Of a DNA stretch of 64,000 nucleotides, positions 7,579-16,744 are shown in pieces. The notes under the pieces were generated by a model that saw nothing but the letters and a program-made list of their open reading frames with translations, had not been told where the DNA came from and did no database searches. The stretch's first letter is position 1; every line of letters starts with the position of its first letter. The stretch is from Aeromicrobium tamlense (GTDB taxonomy: Bacteria > Actinomycetota > Actinomycetes > Propionibacteriales > Nocardioidaceae), in the NCBI RefSeq assembly GCF_013408555.1, contig NZ_JACBZN010000001.1, positions 434,001 to 498,000 on the forward strand. Reading direction: 5' to 3'. The position numbers were made by a program, and so were the translations under genes.

Positions 7579-8949
7579 GTGAAGAGCAGCACCGAATCGC
7601 TGAGCCCCACCCGGGTCAAGCTGACCATCGAGGTGCCGTTCGAGGAGTTCAAGCCGAACCTCGACAAGGCCTACAAGACCATCGGTGCGCAGATCCAGGT
7701 CCCCGGCTTCCGCAAGGGCAAGGTCCCCGCGGCGATCATCGACCAGCGCGTCGGCCGTGGCGCCGTCCTGGACGAGGCTCTCAACTCCGCACTCCAGGGC
7801 TGGTACACCGCCGCTCTGCAGGAGACCAACACGACGCCGCTCGGCCAGCCCGAGATCGACCTGACGAAGTTCGAGGACGGCGAGACCATCGAGGTCACCG
7901 CCGAGCTCGACGTGCGTCCCACGCTCGAGATCCCCGACGCCTCGCAGATCGAGGTCACGGTCCAGGACATCGAGGTCGCCGACGAGGACGTCAACGAGCA
8001 GCTCGACCAGCTGCGCGAGCGCTTCGCCACCTTCACCGAGGTCGACCGCCCGGCCGCCGAGGGCGACTCGATCTCGATCGACCTCTCCGCCGCCAACAAG
8101 GACGGCTCGCTGATCGACGAGGCGCAGGCCGAGGGTCTGCCCTACGTCATCGGCAAGGCCACGATGCTCGACGGTCTCGACGAGGCCGTGACCGGTCTGT
8201 CGAAGGGCGAGTCGAAGACCTTCTCCACCACCCTGGTCGGTGGCGAGCTGAAGGGCGACGAGGTCGACGTCACCGTCACGCTGCAGGACGTGCGCCAGAC
8301 CGAGCTGCCCGAGCTCGACGACGAGTTCGCCCAGATGGCGTCGGACTTCGACACCATGGACGAGTTCCGCGCCGACCTCGTCGAGCGCCTCACGCGCGGC
8401 AAGCGCATCGAGCAGGCCGCCGAGGCCCGCGACCTCGTCCTCGAGGAGCTCGTCTCCAAGATCGAGGCGCCGATGCCCGAGGGCCTCGCCGAGGGTGAGC
8501 TGGCCAACCGTCGTCAGCAGATGGACCAGCAGCTCGCGATGGCCGGCCTGACGCTCGAGGACTACCTGAACGACCAGGAGGACGGCAAGACCGTCGAGGA
8601 GTTCGAGTCCGAGCTGGAGCGCGACGTCCGCGAGTCGATCGTGGCCCAGTTCGTCCTGGACCAGCTGGTCGAGGAGAACGAGTACCCGCTCGACAACGAC
8701 GAGCTGAGCCAGCACATCATGCGCCGCGCCCAGCAGTCCGGCGAGGACCCGAACTCGTACATCCAGCACATCATGGAGCACAATCACGTGCCCGAGATGA
8801 TCAGCGAGGTGCTGCGCGGGAAGGCGCTCGCCGCGCTGGTCGAGTCCGCGAAGGTCACCGACAAGTCCGGCAACGCCGTCGACCTGAAGAACCTGCGCGC
8901 CGACGGCACGATCGGCAGCGACGAGGACGAGGCGTCCGAGGAGCAGTGA
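7579..8949 (+). CDS. tig: Trigger factor, ribosome-associated chaperone/prolyl isomerase
   Basis: A protein of 456 residues. The N-terminal domain carries the ribosome-docking signature G43-F-R-K46 (VPGFRKGKVP). A FKBP-like PPIase domain is centred on 160-245 (AEGDSISIDLSA...VTVTLQDV), and the remainder is the helical C-terminal chaperone domain, ending in an acidic tail (SDEDEASEEQ). The GTG at 7579 is chosen because an AGGAG lies 8 nt before it and similarity starts directly. In many actinobacteria tig precedes clpP1-clpP2-clpX; here about 3.9 kb with four genes separates them and a strong terminator follows tig. Confidence 0.97.
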   Translation: MKSSTESLSPTRVKLTIEVPFEEFKPNLDKAYKTIGAQIQVPGFRKGKVPAAIIDQRVGRGAVLDEALNSALQGWYTAALQETNTTPLGQPEIDLTKFEDGETIEVTAELDVRPTLEIPDASQIEVTVQDIEVADEDVNEQLDQLRERFATFTEVDRPAAEGDSISIDLSAANKDGSLIDEAQAEGLPYVIGKATMLDGLDEAVTGLSKGESKTFSTTLVGGELKGDEVDVTVTLQDVRQTELPELDDEFAQMASDFDTMDEFRADLVERLTRGKRIEQAAEARDLVLEELVSKIEAPMPEGLAEGELANRRQQMDQQLAMAGLTLEDYLNDQEDGKTVEEFESELERDVRESIVAQFVLDQLVEENEYPLDNDELSQHIMRRAQQSGEDPNSYIQHIMEHNHVPEMISEVLRGKALAALVESAKVTDKSGNAVDLKNLRADGTIGSDEDEASEEQ

Positions 8950-8976
8950 TCCCCGGTGGGCCCGTCCCACCCCGCT

Positions 8977-9012
8977 GAGAGAGCCGGTACCCCTCGGGGT
9001 GCCGGCTCTCTC
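8977..9012 (+). terminator. Intrinsic-type hairpin after tig
   Basis: A 17-nt stem (GAGAGAGCCGGTACCCC with GGGGTGCCGGCTCTCTC, one G-U pair) and a very short loop lie 27 nt after the stop. No U-tract, as is common in actinobacteria. Confidence 0.75.
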
Positions 9013-9046
9013 GCGTGAGGGGGAGTTCGTGGGACGGGGGCTTGAC

Positions 9047-9060
9047 GTGATCCACTTCAC
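9047..9060. promoter_or_regulatory. Crp/GlxR-type dyad
   Basis: GTGA-TCCACT-TCAC, matching the core of TGTGA-N6-TCACA, 76 nt before the secreted lipase start. It overlaps a possible -35 (TTGACG, 9042-9047), so binding could repress. Confidence 0.5.
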
Positions 9061-9068
9061 ACGAGAAC

Positions 9069-9100
9069 GTAACTCCTCGTTACTGTAACTATCGGTTACA
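9069..9100. promoter_or_regulatory. Two tandem GTAAC-N5-GTTAC dyads
   Basis: GTAAC-TCCTC-GTTAC (9069-9083) and TGTAAC-TATCG-GTTACA (9084-9100) repeat at a 17-nt pitch. This is the layout of a tandem operator for a dimeric repressor. A related dyad precedes the second secreted lipase at 50417-50431. Confidence 0.55.
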
Positions 9101-9135
9101 GGTCGTTCTCCCACCAACGACGCTCAGGAGTGAAT

Positions 9136-10347
9136 GTGAACCCACGCCCCTTCGCCGCGACCTTCGCGGCCGCAGCCGTCGCCGCGCTCGCGGTGACCTC
9201 CCTGTCCTCACCGGCGCAGGCCGCCGAGGACGTCTACACCCCGCCGGCGACCATCTCGGCGAGCCCCGGCACGATCCTCAAGCAGGCGCCCGGCACCTAC
9301 GCCCTCGACGCCCTCGGCGGCAAGGCCGACGCCACCGTCACCAAGGTCCAGTACGTCTCGACCGGCGCGAAGGGCAACAAGACCGCCGTCACGGGCACGG
9401 TCATCGTCCCCAAGGCCGCCTGGACGAAGGGCGGCGAGCGTCCGATCATCTCGCTGAGCCCGGGCACCCAGGGACTCAACGACCGCTGCGCGCCGAGCAA
9501 GCTCGTGGCGACCGCGCAGCTCTACGACGGCAACTGGCTCAAGCAGTTCTACGACGCCGGCTACGCCGTCGCCATGACCGACTACGAGGGTCTGGGCACG
9601 CCCGGCACCCACCCGTACGCCAACAACGTCGCGCTGGGCCAGAACGCGCTCGACGTGGTGCGCGCGGCGCAGAACCTCGGCTACTCCAAGACCGCTCCGG
9701 TGTTCCTCCAGGGCTTCTCCGAGGGCGGCGGAGCCACGGCCGGCGCGCTCGAGCTGGCCCCGACCTACGCGCCCGAGCTGCGGATCAAGGGCGGTCACGC
9801 CACGGCTCCCACGGTCGACCTCGGAGCGATCGCGAAGAACATCGAGCACGGTCCGTACCAGACGTTCATGCTCTTCGCGGTCAAGATGCTCGACGTCACG
9901 TACCCCGAGCTGGGCATCCGCGACCTCACCAATGCGGCGGGCCAGAAGCTGCTCGACGGCGCCGACACCGACTACGGCTGCCTGCCCGAGAGCCTGCCGA
10001 GCGGCTGGCTCGACACCAAGACGCTGACCAAGGAGGGCAAGACGATCACGTCCTACCTGTCGCGGGCGGACATCGCGGCTCGGCTCGGTCAGCTGAAGCT
10101 CGGGTCGAAGAAGATCGACGTGCCGTTCAAGGTGACGTCGTCGTGGGCCGACGACGTCATCCCGAACGCGACCGTCAAGCAGGCCGCCAAGGACTGGTGC
10201 GCGAAGGGATCGAAGATCTCGTACAGCACGCTGTTCGCCCCCACTCACGTCGCCTCCGGGTACGAGGGCAGCGGTCAGGCGGTCGGATTCTTCAACGACC
10301 TCATCGCGGGAAAGGGCTTCAGCTCGAACTGCGGCTGGATCTTCTGA
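9136..10347 (+). CDS. Secreted lipase (LIP family, alpha/beta hydrolase)
   Basis: A protein of 403 residues with a Sec signal peptide (hydrophobic core AAAAVAALAVTSL, then SSPAQA-A as a signal peptidase I site). The hydrolase nucleophile is in GFSEGGGATAGA (GxSxG, about 196-200). A conserved Cys region (LNDRCAPS...DWCAKG...SNCGW) probably forms disulfides outside the cell. This matches the secretory lipase (LIP, PF03583-like) family of actinobacteria and fungi that act on triacylglycerols. The GTG at 9136 is preferred over that at 9130 because AGGAG (9126-9130) would overlap the latter. A paralogue lies at 49088-50377; both share upstream dyads. Confidence 0.88.
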   Translation: MNPRPFAATFAAAAVAALAVTSLSSPAQAAEDVYTPPATISASPGTILKQAPGTYALDALGGKADATVTKVQYVSTGAKGNKTAVTGTVIVPKAAWTKGGERPIISLSPGTQGLNDRCAPSKLVATAQLYDGNWLKQFYDAGYAVAMTDYEGLGTPGTHPYANNVALGQNALDVVRAAQNLGYSKTAPVFLQGFSEGGGATAGALELAPTYAPELRIKGGHATAPTVDLGAIAKNIEHGPYQTFMLFAVKMLDVTYPELGIRDLTNAAGQKLLDGADTDYGCLPESLPSGWLDTKTLTKEGKTITSYLSRADIAARLGQLKLGSKKIDVPFKVTSSWADDVIPNATVKQAAKDWCAKGSKISYSTLFAPTHVASGYEGSGQAVGFFNDLIAGKGFSSNCGWIF

Positions 10348-10369
10348 GGTCCTCCACCCCACGGTGATC

Positions 10370-10401
10370 CCGCCCCCGCGAGCCCCGGCTCGCGGGGGCG
10401 G
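10370..10401 (+). terminator. Intrinsic-type hairpin after lipase gene
   Basis: CCGCCCCCGCGAG and CTCGCGGGGGCGG form a perfect 13-bp stem around a 6-nt loop, 22 nt after the lipase stop. Confidence 0.8.
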
Positions 10402-10450
10402 CTGCCGTTCACGGTCCGAGATCGCGTGGCTGCGACGCGGGGGAGTGCGG

Positions 10451-10456
10451 CACCAT
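10451..10456 (+). promoter_or_regulatory. Possible -10 box (CACCAT), leaderless
   Basis: CACCAT ends 6 nt before the ATG at 10463. It is a weak match, but the same hexamer at the same spacing precedes rmuC. Confidence 0.3.
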
Positions 10457-10462
10457 GGGGCC

Positions 10463-11698
10463 ATGTCCCCGACGGCGCGCACGACCGACGTCGCCGCGCT
10501 CGCGCTCGAGTACGGCGACCGCCTCGTGCTCGGCACCGTGCGCGACGTGCACGCCGCCGTCGCTCGTCGGGCCTTCGGCGCGACGCGGATCGTCGGCAGC
10601 CGGGTCCCCGAGGCCGTGCACGACGCGGTCGCGGGCTCGGTCTACGGCTCGCTCTCGGCGGTCCTGCGACGATCGGGCGGCGCGGCACGGTCGCTGGCGG
10701 CGCGCGGCGTGGGGGCTCCGGTCGACGGCACGCGCCTCGGACGGCAGGTCCGCTCCGCGGTGAACGGCCTGATCGGCGACGAGCTGCGTCTCCTCGGCGA
10801 CCCGCAGGCGATCACGATGTCGCTGCGGCACGCCGGGGCCGACATTCCGGCGACGCCGTGGAAGCTGCGCCAGGCGTACCCCGACGCCACGAGCCACCTC
10901 GTCGTCCTCGTCCACGGGCTGTGCGAGAACGAGGAGTCCTGGGGGCGCGGCCGCGACCGGCCCACGTACGCCGACCGGGTGGCCGCCGACACCGACGCCA
11001 CCCCGGTCCTGCTGCGCTACAACACCGGCCTGCACGTCTCGGAGAACGGCCAGCACCTCGACGAGCTGCTCGAACAGCTCATGGGCGCGTGGCCCGTGGC
11101 GGTCGAGCGGATCACGCTGGTCGGTCACTCGATGGGAGGGCTCGTCGTGCGCGCGGCCACGAACCGCGCCACGGTCGCGGGTCACGGCTGGGCGCACCGC
11201 GTCAGCGACGTGGTCTGCCTGGGCACGCCGCACGCGGGCGCCAACCTGGAGAAGGCCGCGCACCTGGGCTCGCGGATCCTGCGCATCTGGCCGCAGTCCA
11301 CGCCGTTCGGCGCGATCCTCGACGCGCGGTCGGCGGGCATCGTCGACCTGCGCCACGGCTACATCACGGCCGACGAGTGGGAGGGACAGGACCTCACGGC
11401 GCGCTGGGGCCTCGACCGGATCGCGGCGGCTCCGCTCGCGCACGCGGAGTACCACTTCGTCGCCGCCACGGTGGGCGCGACGCAGCGCCACCCGTTCAGC
11501 GCGGTGCTGGGCGACCTCATCGTGCACTTCTCGTCCTCGGCCGGGATCGGGCGGCACGGACCGGTCGTCCCGCACGCGCGACTGGAGTACCTCCCGTCGG
11601 CCCACCACCTCGCGCTGCTGAACCATCCGCGCATCGCCGACTGGCTGGTCTCGTGGGTCAACGCGCGGCCGCGCCGGGTGCGCCAGCTCGAGTCCTGA
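10463..11698 (+). CDS. Alpha/beta hydrolase, PGAP1/lipase-like
   Basis: A protein of 411 residues without a signal peptide. The first 140 residues are helical and rich in Ala/Arg. The catalytic domain begins at HLVVLVHGLCENEESW (oxyanion loop HG) and has the nucleophile elbow LVGHSMGGLVVR (GxSxG), a second PGAP1-like motif CLGTPHAGANLEK, and a C-terminal SAHHLALLNHPRIADW with the likely catalytic His. This pattern is that of actinobacterial lipase/GPI-deacylase-like hydrolases, probably acting on acylglycerols or other esters in the cytoplasm. The upstream ATG at 10455 is out of frame. A strong terminator separates it from the secreted lipase gene. Confidence 0.82.
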   Translation: MSPTARTTDVAALALEYGDRLVLGTVRDVHAAVARRAFGATRIVGSRVPEAVHDAVAGSVYGSLSAVLRRSGGAARSLAARGVGAPVDGTRLGRQVRSAVNGLIGDELRLLGDPQAITMSLRHAGADIPATPWKLRQAYPDATSHLVVLVHGLCENEESWGRGRDRPTYADRVAADTDATPVLLRYNTGLHVSENGQHLDELLEQLMGAWPVAVERITLVGHSMGGLVVRAATNRATVAGHGWAHRVSDVVCLGTPHAGANLEKAAHLGSRILRIWPQSTPFGAILDARSAGIVDLRHGYITADEWEGQDLTARWGLDRIAAAPLAHAEYHFVAATVGATQRHPFSAVLGDLIVHFSSSAGIGRHGPVVPHARLEYLPSAHHLALLNHPRIADWLVSWVNARPRRVRQLES

Positions 11699-11709
11699 CC
11701 GCCCACACT

Positions 11710-11723
11710 GTGAGCGGGGTCAC
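11710..11723. promoter_or_regulatory. Crp/GlxR-type dyad
   Basis: TGTGA-GCGGGG-TCACC core (GTGA-N6-TCAC), 75 nt before the SRPBCC gene start at 11798. Confidence 0.5.
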
Positions 11724-11729
11724 CCCCAT

Positions 11730-11761
11730 GTGACAGTTCTGCTGTCACGGTCCACTAGGCT
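11730..11761 (+). promoter_or_regulatory. Promoter with overlapping GTGACAG-N5-CTGTCAC dyad
   Basis: A perfect 7-bp dyad (11730-11748) overlaps a -35-like GTGACA, and TAGGCT (11756-11761) is a good -10 at 20-nt spacing. Transcription would start near 11768 with an about 30-nt leader to the ATG at 11798. Confidence 0.4.
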
Positions 11762-11797
11762 CCCGTGGCAACGACCGCACGACGAGGGGAGACCACC

Positions 11798-12283
11798 ATG
11801 GCCAACCGCGAGGAGATCTCGGCGACCATCGACATCGAGGCGCCGCCCGAGGTCGTCTGGCACCTGGTCAGCGACCCGGCGCAGATGCCGCGCTGGAGCC
11901 CGCAGTGCCGCAAGATGATCGTCCGCGGCAAGGGACCCGTCGGCGTCGGCACCACCACGATCAATGTCAACCGCCGCGGCCCGTTGTTCTGGCCCACCCG
12001 CTCCAAGGTGAAGGAGTTCGTGCCCGGGAAGCGGTTCGCGTTCAAGATCGCCGAGAACGGCACGGTGTGGTCGTACGACCTCGAGCCCACGGCCGCCGGC
12101 GGCACCCGCCTCACCGAGAGCCGCCACGCCCCGCACGGCGTGTCGAACCTGTCGAACTTCCTCACCCAGCGCGTCCTGGGCGGCACCGACAACTTCGAGG
12201 TCGAGCTCGAGCAGGGCATGCGCCAGACCCTCGAGCGCATCAAGGCCGCGGCCGAGAGCGGTGACCTCGCGGGAAAAGCCTGA
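11798..12283 (+). CDS. SRPBCC (START-like) family protein
   Basis: A protein of 161 residues with the polyketide cyclase/SRPBCC fold: first strand EISATIDIEAPPEVVWHLVSD, then MPRWSPQCRKM, a WSYDLEP strand and a long C-terminal helix (FEVELEQGMRQTLERIKAAAES). These proteins form a hydrophobic pocket for lipids or polyketides; the ligand is unknown. AGGGGAG lies 7 nt before the ATG. A paralogous domain follows at once with a 4-nt overlap, so the two are probably translated together and may form a heterodimer. Confidence 0.8.
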   Translation: MANREEISATIDIEAPPEVVWHLVSDPAQMPRWSPQCRKMIVRGKGPVGVGTTTINVNRRGPLFWPTRSKVKEFVPGKRFAFKIAENGTVWSYDLEPTAAGGTRLTESRHAPHGVSNLSNFLTQRVLGGTDNFEVELEQGMRQTLERIKAAAESGDLAGKA

Positions 12284-12753
12284 GCGGGGGAGTCCCGCCG
12301 CTCGAGACCTCCACGTTCGTCGCGGCCCCGCCCGAGAAGGTCTGGGACGTGCTGAAGGACCAGCGCCGCATGCGCCGCTGGAGCCCCGAGACGTGGGCGC
12401 AGCTGTTCTACCCGCGCCGGCTGAGCCACAACCAGGTCTCGCTCAACCTCAACAAGCGCAAGGGCTTCGCCTGGCCCACGGTGAGCCGCTACGTCGACGT
12501 GGTCCGGCCGCAGCGCCTCGCCTTTCACGTCTACGGACCCGCCGCGCGCTGGAGCTATCGCCTCGACCCGGAGGCCGGGGGCACCAGGCTCACGCTGCGC
12601 CGTGACCTCGCGGGTGGGCGCCGCAGCCTGCTGAGCCGGGTCGTGGCCACCCTCGCCCTGGGCGGCATCGAGAGCCACGACGACGAGCTGCTCGAGGGGA
12701 TGGTCCGCACCCTCGCGGCGATCTCGGCCGAGGTCGAGGCGCACGTCGCCTGA
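12280..12753 (+). CDS. SRPBCC family protein, probable CTG start
   Basis: A protein of 157 residues if started at CTG 12280, which overlaps the TGA of the preceding gene (CTGA). The in-frame stop at 12262 leaves no ATG, GTG or TTG until GTG 12349, which would delete the first strand and helix of the fold (ETSTFVAAPPEKVWDV). That segment aligns with EISATIDIEAPPEVVW of the upstream paralogue, so it is coding. The rest (RRMRRWSPETW, RWSYRLDPEAGGTRLTL, DDELLEGMVRTLAAI) parallels the neighbour. Either a rare CTG start with translational coupling or a frameshift relative to a fused ancestor explains this. Databases would probably start it at 12349. Confidence 0.65.
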   Translation: MSGGVPPLETSTFVAAPPEKVWDVLKDQRRMRRWSPETWAQLFYPRRLSHNQVSLNLNKRKGFAWPTVSRYVDVVRPQRLAFHVYGPAARWSYRLDPEAGGTRLTLRRDLAGGRRSLLSRVVATLALGGIESHDDELLEGMVRTLAAISAEVEAHVA

Positions 12754-12817
12754 GAGGAGCCTGTACGCCGATGGCGAACATGGGTGCCGGGCGCGTGTCT
12801 GCGTCGTCTCGGCGGTC

Positions 12818-12823
12818 TAGGGT
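12818..12823 (+). promoter_or_regulatory. -10 box (TAGGGT), leaderless, clpP1
   Basis: TAGGGT ends 7 nt before GTG 12831. It argues for that start and against the ATG at 12771. Confidence 0.5.
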
Positions 12824-12830
12824 CAAAGAC

Positions 12831-13430
12831 GTGAACGCACCCATGAGCCCCCAGATGGCCGTCGAGGCGGGTCCCTCCGACCTCGACGGACACATCTACA
12901 ACCGTCTGCTGAAGGAACGCATCGTGTTCCTCGGCTCGGAGGTCCGCGACCAGAACGCGAACGCGATCTGCGCGCAGCTGCTGCTGCTCAACGCCGAGGA
13001 CCCCGAGGCCGACATCTTCTTCTACATCAACAGCCCCGGCGGCTCCGTCGACGCGGGCATGGCGATGTACGACACGATGCAGTTCATCTCGAACGACATC
13101 GTCACCGTCGGCATGGGCCTGGCCGCCTCGATGGGCCAGTTCCTGCTCGCCGCCGGCACCGCGGGCAAGCGCTACGCGCTGCCGCACACGCGCATCATGA
13201 TGCACCAGCCCTCGGGCGGCATCGGCGGCTCGGCGTCGGACGTCAAGATCCAGGCCGAGCAGTCCATCCTGCTGAAGAAGCAGCTCAACGAGCTGCAGGC
13301 CCAGCACACCGGTCAGAGCGTCGAGCAGATCGAGGCCGACGCCGATCGCGACCGCTGGTTCACGCCCGCGCAGGCCAAGGAGTACGGCCTGATCGACGAG
13401 ATCGTCAACACGGCAGGAGACGTCCGATGA
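12831..13430 (+). CDS. clpP1: ATP-dependent Clp protease proteolytic subunit 1
   Basis: Serine peptidase of 199 residues that forms the mixed ClpP1P2 barrel with the next gene product and degrades proteins fed by ClpX or ClpC. Catalytic Ser about 100 in GLAASMGQFLL, His about 124 in RIMMHQPSGG, and Asp in the following helix region. FFYINSPGGSVDAGM is the conserved handle/oxyanion part. Starting at 12831 gives MNAPMSPQM and the usual length; the earlier ATG would add 20 residues containing the promoter box. In actinobacteria both ClpP subunits are needed for activity. Confidence 0.95.
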   Translation: MNAPMSPQMAVEAGPSDLDGHIYNRLLKERIVFLGSEVRDQNANAICAQLLLLNAEDPEADIFFYINSPGGSVDAGMAMYDTMQFISNDIVTVGMGLAASMGQFLLAAGTAGKRYALPHTRIMMHQPSGGIGGSASDVKIQAEQSILLKKQLNELQAQHTGQSVEQIEADADRDRWFTPAQAKEYGLIDEIVNTAGDVR

Positions 13431-13509
13431 GCGAGCGCCAGCGAGTGATCAATTCAGGACTCCGAATCGCGACGCCGACCTACCGTCGCCTCTCCAGGAA
13501 GGTGTCGCG

Positions 13510-14109
13510 ATGAGCTACTACATTCCCCAGTGGGAAGAGCGCACGTCCTACGGCTTCCGCCGGATCGACCCGTACGCGAAGCTCTTCGAGGACCGCATCA
13601 TCTTCCTCGGCACCCCGATCAGCGACGACGTCGCCAACGCCGTCACGGCGCAGCTGCTGTGCCTGCAGTCGATGGACCCCGACCGCGACATCAGCATCTA
13701 CATCAACAGCCCCGGCGGCTCGTTCACCGCGCTGACGGCGATCTACGACACGATGCGCTACGTCAAGCCCGACGTGCAGACCTTCTGCCTGGGCCAGGCC
13801 GCCTCGGCCGCCGCGGTGCTGCTCGCCGCCGGCACGCCGGGCAAGCGCTTCGCGCTGCCGAACAGCCGCATCCTGATCCACCAGCCCTACACCGAGGGCA
13901 CGGGCGGCCAGATCTCCGACCTGGAGATCCAGGCCAACGAGATCATCCGCATGCGCGAGCTGCTGGAGAAGATGATCGCCGAGGCGTCGAACAAGACGCC
14001 CGAGGAGGTCAGCCGCGACGTCGAGCGCGACAAGATCCTGACGGCCCCGGCCGCCGTCGAGTACGGGATCATCGACCAGGTCCTCGAGACGCTCAAGACC
14101 CCGGTCTGA
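13510..14109 (+). CDS. clpP2: ATP-dependent Clp protease proteolytic subunit 2
   Basis: Second Clp peptidase subunit, 199 residues. Catalytic Ser about 100 (GQAASAAAVLL), His about 124 (RILIHQPYTEG) and the TPEEVSRDVERDK loop with the catalytic Asp. The N-terminus MSYYIPQWEERTSYG is the long axial-loop type seen in actinobacterial ClpP2, which docks the ATPase. AGGAAGG lies about 9 nt before the ATG. It follows clpP1 by 79 nt and precedes clpX. Confidence 0.96.
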   Translation: MSYYIPQWEERTSYGFRRIDPYAKLFEDRIIFLGTPISDDVANAVTAQLLCLQSMDPDRDISIYINSPGGSFTALTAIYDTMRYVKPDVQTFCLGQAASAAAVLLAAGTPGKRFALPNSRILIHQPYTEGTGGQISDLEIQANEIIRMRELLEKMIAEASNKTPEEVSRDVERDKILTAPAAVEYGIIDQVLETLKTPV

Positions 14110-14204
14110 GCGACACGTCCGGACGCAAACGCCGTTGACGGGTCCCTCACGATGCCTGCATGTGGCATCGTGGGGGGACCGCCAGGAAACGACAGGAAAC
14201 ACGC

Positions 14205-15473
<1,269 letters not shown>

Positions 15474-15481
15474 CCGCGGTA

Positions 15482-15487
15482 TAGCGT
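15482..15487 (+). promoter_or_regulatory. -10 box (TAGCGT), leaderless
   Basis: TAGCGT ends 6 nt before the ATG at 15494. Confidence 0.45.
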
Positions 15488-15493
15488 CGACCC

Positions 15494-16651
15494 ATGGTCG
15501 ATCTCACCCTCTTCGGGGCCACCGGATTCACCGGCGGGCTCACCGCCGACTACCTCGCGGTGCACCTGCCCGCCGACGCCACGTGGGCGATCGCAGGGCG
15601 CTCGCGCGCCAAGCTGGAGCAGGTGGCCGAGCGGATCGCCGCCACGGGCCGCACCGCGCCGGAGATCGTCGTCGCCGACCTGGCGAACGAGTCCTCGATG
15701 GCCGCGATGGCCGAGGGCACGCGCGTCCTCATCAGCACGGTCGGTCCGTACCTCGAGCACGGCGAGCCGGCGGTCAGGGCCGCGGCCGAGGCGGGCATCG
15801 ACTACGTCGACCTCACCGGTGAGCCGCAGTTCGTCGACGAGATGTGGCTGAAGTACCACGAGACCGCCGAGGCCACGGGTGCCCGGCTCGTGCACGCCTG
15901 CGGCTTCGACTCCATCCCGTACGACCTCGGCGTCCTCTACACGGTCCAGCAGCTGCCGGCGGGCACGCCGATCACGATCAAGGGCTACATCCGCGCCAAG
16001 GCCAGCTTCTCGGCCGGGACCTATCACTCGGCGCTCGGGCAGATCGGCCAGTTCCGGGGCTCGCGGGCCGCGGCGAAGCAGCGCCGGGCGCGCGAGGGAC
16101 GTCCCACCGACCGGCGCGTGCGCGGCGGGGGAGGCGTCGGCCGGGCCGAGCCGCCCGCCAAGGGCTTCGGCGTGCCGCTGCCCACGATCGACCCGCAGAT
16201 CGTGCTGCGCTCGGCGCGCGCCCTCGACCGCTACGGCCCCGACTTCACGTACGAGCATCACGCGCACTTCCGCACGCGGCGCATGATGGCACTGGCCGCG
16301 CCCCTGCTGGGCGCGGTGGCCGTGGGCGCGCAGATCCCGCCCGTGCGGGCGCTGCTGGTCAAGCTCAAGTCGGCCGGCGACGGACCGAGCGAGGAGGAGC
16401 GCGCGAAGTCGTGGTTCACCCTCACGCTCGTGGGCACCGGCGGCGACACCAAGGTCGTCACCACCGTGCGCGGCGGCGACCCCGGCTACACCGAGACCGC
16501 CAAGATGCTGGCCGAGTCGGCGATGTGCCTGGCCTACGACGACCTGCCCGCGGTGTCCGGCCAGACCACCACGGCCGTCGCGATGGGCTCGGCCCTCATC
16601 AACCGACTGCAGAACTCCGGCATCGACTTCGCCACCCAGCCCGCCGAGTAG
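15494..16651 (+). CDS. Saccharopine-dehydrogenase-like (trans-acting enoyl reductase) family protein
   Basis: A protein of 385 residues. Rossmann NADP-binding motif GATGFTGGLTADYL at the very N-terminus, then AIAGRSRAKLE, VLISTVGPYLEHG and YVDLTGEPQFV, as in mycobacterial Rv2449c/Rv2953-type proteins. Family members reduce enoyl groups during assembly of complex lipids or are uncharacterised oxidoreductases of the saccharopine dehydrogenase fold. The position next to valS and folC matches Rv2449c-Rv2448c-Rv2447c. Substrate is unknown. Confidence 0.85.
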   Translation: MVDLTLFGATGFTGGLTADYLAVHLPADATWAIAGRSRAKLEQVAERIAATGRTAPEIVVADLANESSMAAMAEGTRVLISTVGPYLEHGEPAVRAAAEAGIDYVDLTGEPQFVDEMWLKYHETAEATGARLVHACGFDSIPYDLGVLYTVQQLPAGTPITIKGYIRAKASFSAGTYHSALGQIGQFRGSRAAAKQRRAREGRPTDRRVRGGGGVGRAEPPAKGFGVPLPTIDPQIVLRSARALDRYGPDFTYEHHAHFRTRRMMALAAPLLGAVAVGAQIPPVRALLVKLKSAGDGPSEEERAKSWFTLTLVGTGGDTKVVTTVRGGDPGYTETAKMLAESAMCLAYDDLPAVSGQTTTAVAMGSALINRLQNSGIDFATQPAE

Positions 16652-16664
16652 CCTCCGCCCGTCC

Positions 16665-16727
16665 CGAGATGTGCTCCATTCTCGACGTTTGAACGCCCTT
16701 CAATCGTGGAAAATGGAGCACATCTCG
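16665..16727. repeat. Long imperfect palindrome between convergent genes
   Basis: Perfect 16-nt arms CGAGATGTGCTCCATT (16665-16680) and its complement (16712-16727) with a 31-nt spacer that contains a nested TTGAA-N5-TTCAA. Nearly the whole 63 nt can fold into one imperfect hairpin. It may terminate both convergent genes or be a dispersed repeat. Confidence 0.7.
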
Positions 16728-16744
16728 TCCCCCGGGGATGGCAG

